8,202 nucleotides of DNA from Verrucomicrobiota bacterium (GTDB lineage Bacteria; Verrucomicrobiota; Verrucomicrobiia; Limisphaerales; SXQI01): assembly GCA_008933045.1 (NCBI GenBank), contig WBXJ01000131.1:1-8202 (forward strand). The letters are read 5' to 3'. Position numbers and translations under genes: made by a program. The notes under the pieces were generated by a model. That model worked only from the letters and a program-made list of their open reading frames with translations. It made no database searches and was not told the origin of the DNA. Shown here in pieces: positions 1 to 6,091 of this stretch. How positions within the stretch are numbered: the stretch's first letter is position 1; each line of letters opens with the position of its first letter.

Positions 1-369
1 CCCTCGGCCAAGTTGGGGACGAATGTGATTCCCGCTAATGTGCCTGGCTATCAGGGGTATGGCGGCTATGGGCACAATTATGCTTATCTGGGTTACACCC
101 AATTCACTCATGTCAAATCGACCATCATCACGAAGCCGTCGGAGACTTGCATGAATGGTGACGGGCTGGATCCGACCAAGGGGTTAGAATGGTGGAATTA
201 TGGCTATTTGTATCCGCCAAGTATCAACAGCCCGCTCTTCCGTTATGTTCGTCATGGCGTTGGTGGAAACTACGCTTGGGCAGATGGCCATGTGTCGTTG
301 ACTTCGTGGAAAGTGATGGCAGCGGGTCTGGTCGGCAAGGTTGATTACTATTATCTTCCCAAGTTGTGA
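1..369 (+). CDS. Prepilin-like protein with C-terminal H-X9-DG motif (5' truncated)
   Basis: Only the last 122 codons are present; the frame is open from base 1, so the start lies upstream of the window. The diagnostic feature is His (codon 253-255), exactly nine residues, then Asp-Gly (283-288), in the context YAWADGHV. This is the H-X9-DG signature that closes DUF1559/type II pseudopilin-like proteins, abundant in Verrucomicrobiota, Planctomycetota and Lentisphaerota. The visible part is rich in Gly, Tyr and Trp, as is usual for this family. Full-length members carry an N-terminal prepilin cleavage/methylation helix and are exported to the envelope; that half is not visible here. About 27 residues follow the DG. 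Their precise role is unknown (surface or pilus-like structures are assumed). The gene ends 24 nt before polX, but a functional link is unlikely. The family call is fairly firm; the function is not. Confidence 0.8.
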   Translation, partial: PSAKLGTNVIPANVPGYQGYGGYGHNYAYLGYTQFTHVKSTIITKPSETCMNGDGLDPTKGLEWWNYGYLYPPSINSPLFRYVRHGVGGNYAWADGHVSLTSWKVMAAGLVGKVDYYYLPKL

Positions 370-393
370 GGGTTTTCGGGATATTCTAAGTTC

Positions 394-2154
394 ATGAACA
401 AGGACCAAGTTGCTGACATTCTGCAGGAGATTGGAATTTTACTCGAGTTGAAGGGAGAAAATCCGTTCAAGACTCGGGCCTATCAAAATGGGGCACGTGC
501 GCTCGAAGGCTTGACCGAATCGCTGGAAAAGGTAGTGGCAGAGGGGCGATTGGGAGATATCCCCGGCTTGGGTGATGCTCTGCAACAGAAGATCACACTA
601 TTGGTCACGACAGGTCGGCTGGAGTATTATGAGGAACTGAAGGCTTCATTGCCCGCAGGTTTGCTAACACTGCTTGAGATTCCTGGGTTGGGGCCGAAAA
701 AGGTAAAGGCGCTGTATGAAAAGCTGGGCGTTTCAAATTTAGAACTGCTGAAAGCGGCGTGTGAGAAGGGTCAGGTTGCAGAATTGGCGGGGTTCGGCAA
801 GAAGACGCAGGATAATATTTTGCAAGGCATGGCGTTCCACGAAAAGTACGCATCGCGGCATCATCTCCATCTAGCCTTGGCGGTAGCGGAACCCCTACTT
901 GAAGCACTCCGGAATCATCCTGCGGTGACTCGTTGCAGTACGGCAGGCAGCCTGCGGCGGAGCAAGGAAGTGATTGGCGACATTGATTTTGTCGTGTCCA
1001 GCCGGAAGCCGAATGAGGTCATCGATTATTTCGTGAAGCAGCCTGCCGTTTTGACGATTCTGGCTCAAGGAGATACCAAGGCGAGCGTGATTGTCGAACA
1101 GGGGATCCAGGCAGATTTGCGAGTTGTGAGTGATGCTGAATTCCCATTCGCCTTGGCCTATTTTACGGGGAGCAAGGAGCACAACATCGCAATGCGCCAG
1201 AGGGCCATCGCTCGGGGCCTGCGACTCAACGAATATGGTTTATTTCGATCCACTGAAGAAACGAGGGATCCGGCACTGCTGGACTCTTGCGCCACCGAGG
1301 ATGAGATTTACCAAAAGCTAGGGCTGCATTATGTGCCGCCGGAATTACGCGAGGATCATGGGGAATTTGCGGCGGCCGAAAAGGGGTTGTTGCCGAGGTT
1401 GATTGAATGGACGGAATTAAAGGGATCGTTGCATAACCATTCGACGTGGAGCGATGGTAGACAAACGCTGGATGAAATCGTCGAAACGATGATGGGGCTG
1501 GGCTTGTCGTATTGGGCCGTGACGGATCATTCTCAGGCCTCCTTTCAGGCGCACGGTTTGAGGCCCGAGAGGGTGAGAGAACAGATCGTTGCGATCCGTG
1601 AGATCAATCGCAGGTTGGAGGGAGAGGGCGTAGATTTTCGGCTGCTCACGGGAACTGAAGTGGATATTTTAGCGTCAGGCGAACTGGATTTCGACGATGA
1701 ATTATTGGCAGAATTAGAGGTCGTTGTAGCCAGTGTTCACAGCGGATTCACCGCACCCGAAGCTGAGATGACGCGGCGGATCATTGCAGCGGTCGAGAAC
1801 CCCAATGTACACATTCTCGGACATCTGACGGGCCGATTACTGCTCGAACGCGAGCCTTACAAGGTGGATCAGCATGCGGTGATTGATGCGTGCGCGGCGA
1901 CGGGCACATGGATCGAACTGAATGCGAGCCCCAGCCGCTTCGATTTAGATTGGCGACTGTGGCAATACGCCACATCCAAAGGCGTGAAATGCGTCATTAA
2001 CTGCGATGCACACCGAGCTGAGCACGCCGGATACCTCCGCCTCGGCACGGGTGTCGCTCGCAAAGGTTGGTTGACGAAGCAGGATGTGATCAACGTGCTT
2101 CCGCTGGGGGAGTTACGTCGGCAACTCGCCAAGAAACGAAGCGGCGAGGGTTAA
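394..2154 (+). CDS. polX: DNA polymerase X family protein with C-terminal PHP domain (PolX)
   Basis: This is a 586-residue protein, close to the usual length of bacterial PolX (about 570-580). The N-terminal 8-kDa/HhH region carries helix-hairpin-helix motifs at about 55-61 (IPGLGDA), 95-101 (EIPGLGP) and 132-136 (AGFGK). The nucleotidyltransferase palm has the Gly-Ser motif at 185-186, catalytic Asp196 and Asp198 in GDIDFVV, and the third carboxylate Asp241 in ADLRVV. The FTGSKEHN segment near 258-264 matches the dNTP-binding region. The PHP domain (about 340-575) keeps every expected metal ligand: H347, H349, D354, H379, E422, H449, H477, D538 and H540. Characterised relatives fill short gaps in base-excision repair and use the PHP domain as a Mn-dependent 3'-5' exonuclease or AP endonuclease; both activities look intact here. 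The ATG at 394 gives the full HhH region, but only a weak GGGA lies upstream at 378-381. Expected in the cytoplasm. Confidence 0.95.
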   Translation: MNKDQVADILQEIGILLELKGENPFKTRAYQNGARALEGLTESLEKVVAEGRLGDIPGLGDALQQKITLLVTTGRLEYYEELKASLPAGLLTLLEIPGLGPKKVKALYEKLGVSNLELLKAACEKGQVAELAGFGKKTQDNILQGMAFHEKYASRHHLHLALAVAEPLLEALRNHPAVTRCSTAGSLRRSKEVIGDIDFVVSSRKPNEVIDYFVKQPAVLTILAQGDTKASVIVEQGIQADLRVVSDAEFPFALAYFTGSKEHNIAMRQRAIARGLRLNEYGLFRSTEETRDPALLDSCATEDEIYQKLGLHYVPPELREDHGEFAAAEKGLLPRLIEWTELKGSLHNHSTWSDGRQTLDEIVETMMGLGLSYWAVTDHSQASFQAHGLRPERVREQIVAIREINRRLEGEGVDFRLLTGTEVDILASGELDFDDELLAELEVVVASVHSGFTAPEAEMTRRIIAAVENPNVHILGHLTGRLLLEREPYKVDQHAVIDACAATGTWIELNASPSRFDLDWRLWQYATSKGVKCVINCDAHRAEHAGYLRLGTGVARKGWLTKQDVINVLPLGELRRQLAKKRSGEG

Positions 2155-2280
2155 CACATTAGCAGCCGAAGCGAACCGAATTAGGTTTCATCGGGGTTCT
2201 GAAAGTAGAGACTCGCCGTCGCGACAGAGTGTGACAAGAACGAGTTGCTTTGGAGCGGCTCTGCTGGCATGGTTTGTGAC

Positions 2281-3474
2281 ATGCGAGCACGCCTCATTCT
2301 GCTGCTCTCGATGGGATTCAACATCGTGCTGGTTGTGATGCTGCTCCGTTTGGCGCAGGATTTGCGGCGTGAACTGCCGTCGTCGCTGGTGTCGACAAAA
2401 TTTTCTCGCGCTTCATTACTTCGCCCCACCCAGCCATCGGTCGTGGTGCGCCGGCAATTTTTTAGCTGGACCGAGATCGAATCTGAAAACTTTCAAGCCT
2501 ACATCAAAAACTTGAGGTCCATTGGTTGTCCCTCTGAGACGATTCGAGATCTCATCGTGGCGGAGGTTGCGGAATTGTTTGCCAAACGAAGAGCTGAGGC
2601 GGCGGTGATTGCGGATCAGCAATGGTGGCGACTTGAACCGGATGCTCAAGCATTGGCGGAGGCTTTGGCACGGGAGGCAGTCTTCGAAAAGGAGCAGAGT
2701 AATTTATTGACTCAGCTACTCGGCCCCGGTTGGCACAGGCAAAAGTTGCAAGCGAACGTTTTTGCAAAAAAATTTACTGGAGCTGTTCTGGCTGGTTTGT
2801 CCACCGAGTCCAAGCAGGCGGTTTTAGATTTTGAGGATCGGAGGAGGGCTGAACTTGTGGCTAAGATGAATTCACTGGGTCGCGAGTTTACCGAAACAGA
2901 GGTGGTGCAACAACAGGCCGAGACACGCAAGGAGTTAGCCAAGTTATTAACTGCGGATCAGTTGGAGGAGTACTTGCTGCGGCATTCGAGTAACGCAAGC
3001 AGGATGCGTGATCAGTTGCGCGGGTTTGGGACAACGGCTGAGGAGTTTCGTGGGATATTCCGGGCACGCGATGCGTTGGACTTGGAGATTGGTTCAATGG
3101 CGGATCGCACCGATCCAGCGACCTTGAAGCGGGTGCGTGATCTTGAGGCAGTGCGAGACCTGAACTTGCAAGAAGCCCTTGGGCCGCTGCGCTACCCGCT
3201 GTATCAAATGACGCAGGATCCCATTTTTCGTGAAGCGCAGAAAACGGTTGAGCAAGCGGATGTAGCTCCGGAGCAAGTGCTCCCGTTGTATCAATTGGGG
3301 CAGGCCCTGCAAGCGGAGAGGGATCGAATTCAAAAGGACGCTACCCTGGATGAGGCTGAGCGAGAGGAAGCATTGGATGTCGTTATGCGTCAGACGGAGA
3401 GGGCTCGTAAGCAGATACTTGGAGCGACGAATGTGGTGCGATCAAGAGCGGGGGAAGCGGGACAGCCCCGATGA
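2281..3474 (+). CDS. Membrane-anchored helical protein of unknown function
   Basis: I do not recognise a named family. From the ATG at 2281 the product is 397 residues: a short MRAR start, one hydrophobic helix at about residues 5-25, then a long, charged, mostly helical region rich in Glu, Arg, Ala and Gln with coiled-coil character. Residues about 60-106 hold a compact conserved-looking block (SWTEIES, then NLRSIGCPSETIRDLI at about 77-92, then KRRAE). I recall this signature from many verrucomicrobial hypothetical proteins with an N-terminal anchor; that is memory, not a search. The likely form is a single-pass inner-membrane protein with a large domain on one side. The start is uncertain: ATG 2269 and TTG 2245 are in frame, and the only purine-rich stretch (GGAG, 2252-2255) is too far from 2281. 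The anchor begins right after the 2281 ATG, which is why I prefer it. It is 126 nt after polX and 94 nt before rplU, probably its own unit. Confidence 0.75.
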   Translation: MRARLILLLSMGFNIVLVVMLLRLAQDLRRELPSSLVSTKFSRASLLRPTQPSVVVRRQFFSWTEIESENFQAYIKNLRSIGCPSETIRDLIVAEVAELFAKRRAEAAVIADQQWWRLEPDAQALAEALAREAVFEKEQSNLLTQLLGPGWHRQKLQANVFAKKFTGAVLAGLSTESKQAVLDFEDRRRAELVAKMNSLGREFTETEVVQQQAETRKELAKLLTADQLEEYLLRHSSNASRMRDQLRGFGTTAEEFRGIFRARDALDLEIGSMADRTDPATLKRVRDLEAVRDLNLQEALGPLRYPLYQMTQDPIFREAQKTVEQADVAPEQVLPLYQLGQALQAERDRIQKDATLDEAEREEALDVVMRQTERARKQILGATNVVRSRAGEAGQPR

Positions 3475-3516
3475 TCGAGTAGGAAATGGGGAACGCAAAT
3501 TGATGTGAATCATCAG

Positions 3517-3545
3517 TTGACAGGGTGATGGGGGCGTGGTTGAAT
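3517..3545 (+). promoter_or_regulatory. Sigma70-type promoter for rplU-rpmA
   Basis: A perfect -35 hexamer TTGACA (3517-3522) is followed by a 17-nt spacer and a -10 TTGAAT (3540-3545, four of six consensus bases). Initiation is expected near 3552, giving a leader of only about 17 nt before the rplU ATG at 3569. The element sits in the only gap before the ribosomal-protein pair and points the right way. It lies inside an inverted repeat (see separate entry). The hexamers are seen in the sequence; activity is inferred. Confidence 0.6.
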
Positions 3546-3555
3546 GTCCCCCCAT
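3528..3555. repeat. Perfect 7-bp inverted repeat bracketing the rplU -10 box
   Basis: ATGGGGG (3528-3534) and CCCCCAT (3549-3555) are perfect inverted copies separated by 14 nt. With G-U pairs the symmetry extends outward to about 3526 and 3557. The -10 box (3540-3545) lies in the centre and the predicted transcription start falls in the right arm, so the arrangement resembles an operator. If transcripts start further upstream, it would instead fold as an RNA hairpin just before the GGGA at 3560-3563. A second small palindrome, TGATG-N5-CATCA (3501-3515), lies directly upstream of the -35. Function is unknown. Confidence 0.4.
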
Positions 3556-3568
3556 TATTGGGAATTTT

Positions 3569-3880
3569 ATGTACGCAGTATTAGAAACAGGCGGTAAACA
3601 GTATCGCGTGGCGGCAGGTGATACTTTAGAGATCGAACGTCTCGAAGTTGAAGCCGGCAAAGCCTTCACTTTTGATCGTGTGTTGCTTGTGAGCAATGAC
3701 GGTAAACACTCTGTCGGCGTGCCGACTGTTGCCAACGCTTCGGTGTTGGCTGATGTGGTTGAGCACAAACGAGGTATTAAAACCATCGCGTTTAAGATGC
3801 GCCGCCGCAAGGGGTACCATCGCACCGTGGGTCATCGCCAGGAGTTGACCGTGGTTAAGATCAAAGAAATCAAGTTTTAA
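3569..3880 (+). CDS. rplU: 50S ribosomal protein L21
   Basis: The ATG at 3569 gives a 103-residue protein opening MYAVLETGGKQYRV, the canonical L21 N-terminus, at the standard family length. The C-terminal part has the RNA-binding segment KMRRRKGYHRTVGHRQ, followed by a short basic end. A GTG at 3536 is in frame but would add 11 residues not found in L21, and it lies between the promoter elements, so it is rejected. GGGA at 3560-3563 is a plausible ribosome binding site with a 5-nt spacer. L21 binds 23S rRNA early in 50S assembly. It is 19 nt upstream of rpmA, the near-universal rplU-rpmA pair, probably driven by the promoter at 3517-3545. Confidence 0.97.
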   Translation: MYAVLETGGKQYRVAAGDTLEIERLEVEAGKAFTFDRVLLVSNDGKHSVGVPTVANASVLADVVEHKRGIKTIAFKMRRRKGYHRTVGHRQELTVVKIKEIKF

Positions 3881-3899
3881 AACGAACATTTGAGGTTAT

Positions 3900-4166
3900 A
3901 TGGCACATAAGAAGGGTCAAGGAAGTGTCCGGAACGGACGTGACAGCCGAAGCAAGCGCTTGGGTGTCAAGAACTACGGTGGCGAAGTCGTGACCGCAGG
4001 CAGCATCATCGTTCGGCAACGTGGTTCTAAATTTGTGGCTGGCCTGAATGTAGGCACGGGCCGCGATTGGACCTTGTTCGCATTGAAAGATGGAGCGGTA
4101 AAATTTGATAAGAATAGTTCCCGCGTGAACGTGCTGCCGGTTGTGGCTGCAGTAGCGGTAGCTTAA
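3900..4166 (+). CDS. rpmA: 50S ribosomal protein L27
   Basis: This 88-residue protein begins MAHKKGQGSVRNGRDS, the typical L27 N-terminus that reaches towards the peptidyl-transferase centre, followed by the conserved KRLGVKNYGGE and the RQRGSKF segment. There is no extra N-terminal peptide of the kind cleaved in Firmicutes, so the mature end should start at Ala2. GAGG at 3892-3895, 4 nt before the ATG, is a reasonable ribosome binding site. The tail beyond about residue 80 is Ala/Val-rich and specific to this lineage. It is co-transcribed with rplU and closed by the terminator at 4179-4210. Confidence 0.97.
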   Translation: MAHKKGQGSVRNGRDSRSKRLGVKNYGGEVVTAGSIIVRQRGSKFVAGLNVGTGRDWTLFALKDGAVKFDKNSSRVNVLPVVAAVAVA

Positions 4167-4178
4167 GGTTTTTTCGAC

Positions 4179-4210
4179 AAAGAGGCGAGGTCTTTGAACC
4201 TCGCCTTTTT
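4179..4210 (+). terminator. Rho-independent terminator after rpmA
   Basis: A perfect 9-bp stem, AGGCGAGGT (4183-4191) with ACCTCGCCT (4198-4206), closes a 6-nt loop (CTTTGA) and runs directly into five Ts (4206-4210). The preceding AAAG can pair with the T tract and lengthen the stem. It begins about 13 nt after the rpmA stop and ends 33 nt before the obgE start, so it should end or strongly attenuate the rplU-rpmA transcript. Confidence 0.88.
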
Positions 4211-4243
4211 GCGTTTTAGGGATTCTCGATTAGGATTTAAAGC

Positions 4244-5425
4244 ATGTTCGTTGACGAAATCACAGTATTTGCCCAAGCCGGGCACGGAGGTAAGGGGTGC
4301 GTTGCATTGCATCGTGAGGCTTATGTGGCTAAGGGCGGGCCGAGCGGTGGGAATGGAGGCGGCGGCGGGAGCGTGATTTTGGAGGCCGACCACGATTTAA
4401 ACAATCTGATTAACCAATTTTTCAAACCTCGGTTGATCGCGCAAGAGGGCGAGCCGGGAATGGGAAAAGGCATGGATGGCCATGCGGGTCGTGATTTAAT
4501 CGTGAAGGTGCCATGCGGAACGATGGTCTGGAGATTGCCACGCAAAGAGGTGATCGAACCGTTGACCGAAGAGGGGATGGAGGCGAGTCCCACCCCCCCG
4601 CCGTTAAAGCTGGATGCTGGTGAGCGGGCGGTTTTTAGAACTTCCGGAGGAGAGCGGGCTTTAGAAATTAACTGGTCGGATGAGCCTGAATCTTTGGAGA
4701 TCGTCGAAATACCTGCGACGGAGGAGTTGGTTGCGGACCTGACTACAAACGGTCAACGATTTGTGATTTGTGAGGGTGGGCGAGGAGGGTTGGGTAACCG
4801 GAATTTTGCGACGTCTCGCCGTCAAACTCCACGATTTGCTCAACCGGGGGAACCGGGTGATGAAGGTGATTTTCGTTTCGAGTTACGAATTTTAGCCGAG
4901 ATTGGGCTAGTGGGTTATCCGAATGCTGGAAAATCGACGTTGCTCGCGGCAATTTCAAGGGCGCGGCCCAAAGTGGCTCCCTATCCTTTTACGACGCTTC
5001 ATCCTCAAATCGGGATTCTAGAATACGAAGATCATCGTCGGTTGACTATTTGCGACGTGCCAGGGCTGATCGAGGGGGCGCATATGAACGTCGGATTAGG
5101 TCATAAGTTTCTCCGGCATATTAGGCGCTGCAAAATTTTGGTTATCTTGATCGACATGGCAGGCACCGACAATCGCGCGCCTTGGGATGATTACAAGCAA
5201 CTGCTGAGTGAGTTAGAATTGTATGATCCAGAACTGTTGAACAAACCTCGCCTTGTGGTTGCCAATAAAATGGATGAAGAAGTGTCTGCATCAAATCTCA
5301 AGAAATTCAAGCGACGAATCCCCAAGACTCCGGTGTTGCCTATCGCTGCGGCATTTGATGAAGGATTGCCAAAGTTTAAACAAATGATCCGAGAAGCGGT
5401 TGAAGTCGAGGAGGCCGTTTCCTAA
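4244..5425 (+). CDS. obgE: Obg/CgtA family GTPase (50S assembly)
   Basis: This 393-residue protein has an N-terminal glycine-rich Obg fold (about 1-215; GHGGKG, GGPSGGNGGGGGSV, GGRGGLGN) and a GTPase domain: G1 GYPNAGKS (224-231), switch Thr in FTTLHP (249-254), G3 DVPG (271-274), G4 NKMD (341-344) and a degenerate G5 around PIAAAFDEG (366-374). Obg proteins bind late 50S precursors and couple ribosome maturation to GTP and stress status. The protein stops after the G domain, so there is no OCT domain; short forms are common. The oddity is the Obg fold: between CGTMV (91-95) and DLTTNGQR (165-172) lie 69 residues, against about 10 in E. coli ObgE, an insertion of roughly 60 residues including a Pro-rich stretch. 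AGGA at 4232-4235, 8 nt before the ATG, supports the start. It lies behind the rpmA terminator, so it relies on read-through or a weak promoter I cannot identify. Confidence 0.95.
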   Translation: MFVDEITVFAQAGHGGKGCVALHREAYVAKGGPSGGNGGGGGSVILEADHDLNNLINQFFKPRLIAQEGEPGMGKGMDGHAGRDLIVKVPCGTMVWRLPRKEVIEPLTEEGMEASPTPPPLKLDAGERAVFRTSGGERALEINWSDEPESLEIVEIPATEELVADLTTNGQRFVICEGGRGGLGNRNFATSRRQTPRFAQPGEPGDEGDFRFELRILAEIGLVGYPNAGKSTLLAAISRARPKVAPYPFTTLHPQIGILEYEDHRRLTICDVPGLIEGAHMNVGLGHKFLRHIRRCKILVILIDMAGTDNRAPWDDYKQLLSELELYDPELLNKPRLVVANKMDEEVSASNLKKFKRRIPKTPVLPIAAAFDEGLPKFKQMIREAVEVEEAVS

Positions 5426-5449
5426 AAGGGCGCACCGAGGTAGGCCGTT

Positions 5450-6091
5450 ATGAAGATCATCGTGACCTGTGGTCCTAGCTACGAGCCGATTGATGAAGTG
5501 CGGCGGTTAACCAATTTTTCGACTGGTCGACTGGGAATTACCCTCGCCAATGGTCTAGCCCGTGCGGGGTGGGAGGTGATTTGTTTGAAAGGCGAACAGG
5601 CGACGTGTTCTGACATCCTGCGAGGTTCTCAACTCAGCACTTTTTCCACGAACCAGGATTTGTCGAATCAGCTTTTGGCATTGTCTCAGCGAGGTGATGT
5701 TGCGGCGGTTTTCCACGCGGCGGCGCTGTGCGATTTTAGAGTCAGTGGAGTGACGAACGAGCGCGGGGAAACTTGTGTTTCATCTAAGTTTTCAACCCGC
5801 GAAGGCGAGTTGCGCCTCGTGCTGACGCCAACGGTGAAGGTGTTGCCGCTTTTGCGTGACTGGTTTCCGCAATCCAAATTGATTGGTTGGAAATATGAGG
5901 TCGCAGGAACTCTTGAAGAGGCTTTTGAAAAATCCAACCAGCAGATGATCGAGTGTCGAACGGATGCGTGTGTGCTGAATGGTGTCGCGTATGGATCTGG
6001 GTTTGCGTTTTGTGAACGAGGAGGAGCCGTGACGCGATTGCTCGACCTAGCAGGGTTGACGGATCAATTGATCCATTGGCTGCGGGCCTAG
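5450..6091 (+). CDS. Stand-alone CoaB-like phosphopantothenoylcysteine synthetase
   Basis: This 213-residue protein matches the C-terminal CoaB half of bifunctional Dfp/CoaBC, with no fused CoaC flavoprotein. It opens MKIIVTCGPSYEPIDEVRRL, then TNFSTGRLG (21-29), which contains Asn22 at the position of the conserved active-site Asn, then HAAALCDFR (89-97), a Lys at 113 (SSKFS) where the conserved catalytic Lys is expected, and VLNG (175-178) where relatives have V-A-N. Segments such as LLRDWFPQSKLIGWKYE (134-150) look closer to eukaryotic monofunctional PPCS than to E. coli CoaB. The expected reaction is nucleotide-dependent ligation of 4'-phosphopantothenate and cysteine in CoA synthesis. 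GAGG at 5437-5440, 9 nt before the ATG, supports the start. It begins 24 nt after obgE, so is probably co-transcribed. Its stop overlaps that of the convergent permease. Domain assignment is firm; the exact substrate and nucleotide are inferred. Confidence 0.78.
   Translation: MKIIVTCGPSYEPIDEVRRLTNFSTGRLGITLANGLARAGWEVICLKGEQATCSDILRGSQLSTFSTNQDLSNQLLALSQRGDVAAVFHAAALCDFRVSGVTNERGETCVSSKFSTREGELRLVLTPTVKVLPLLRDWFPQSKLIGWKYEVAGTLEEAFEKSNQQMIECRTDACVLNGVAYGSGFAFCERGGAVTRLLDLAGLTDQLIHWLRA

Noticed and set aside
2155..2280. Regulatory element or small gene between polX and the anchored hypothetical protein
   Set aside because: I see only a weak AACC/GGTT symmetry and no convincing promoter, terminator or start with a ribosome binding site.
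3455..3475. Small hairpin (CGGG/CCCG) at the end of the anchored hypothetical gene as a terminator
   Set aside because: The stem is only four pairs and no T tract follows.
3536..3568. Upstream GTG start for L21
   Set aside because: The extension has no counterpart in L21 and would begin between the -35 and -10 boxes; the ATG at 3569 gives the standard protein.
4194..4376. Short plus-strand reading frame between rpmA and obgE
   Set aside because: It begins inside the terminator hairpin and overlaps the obgE start in another frame with no recognisable product.
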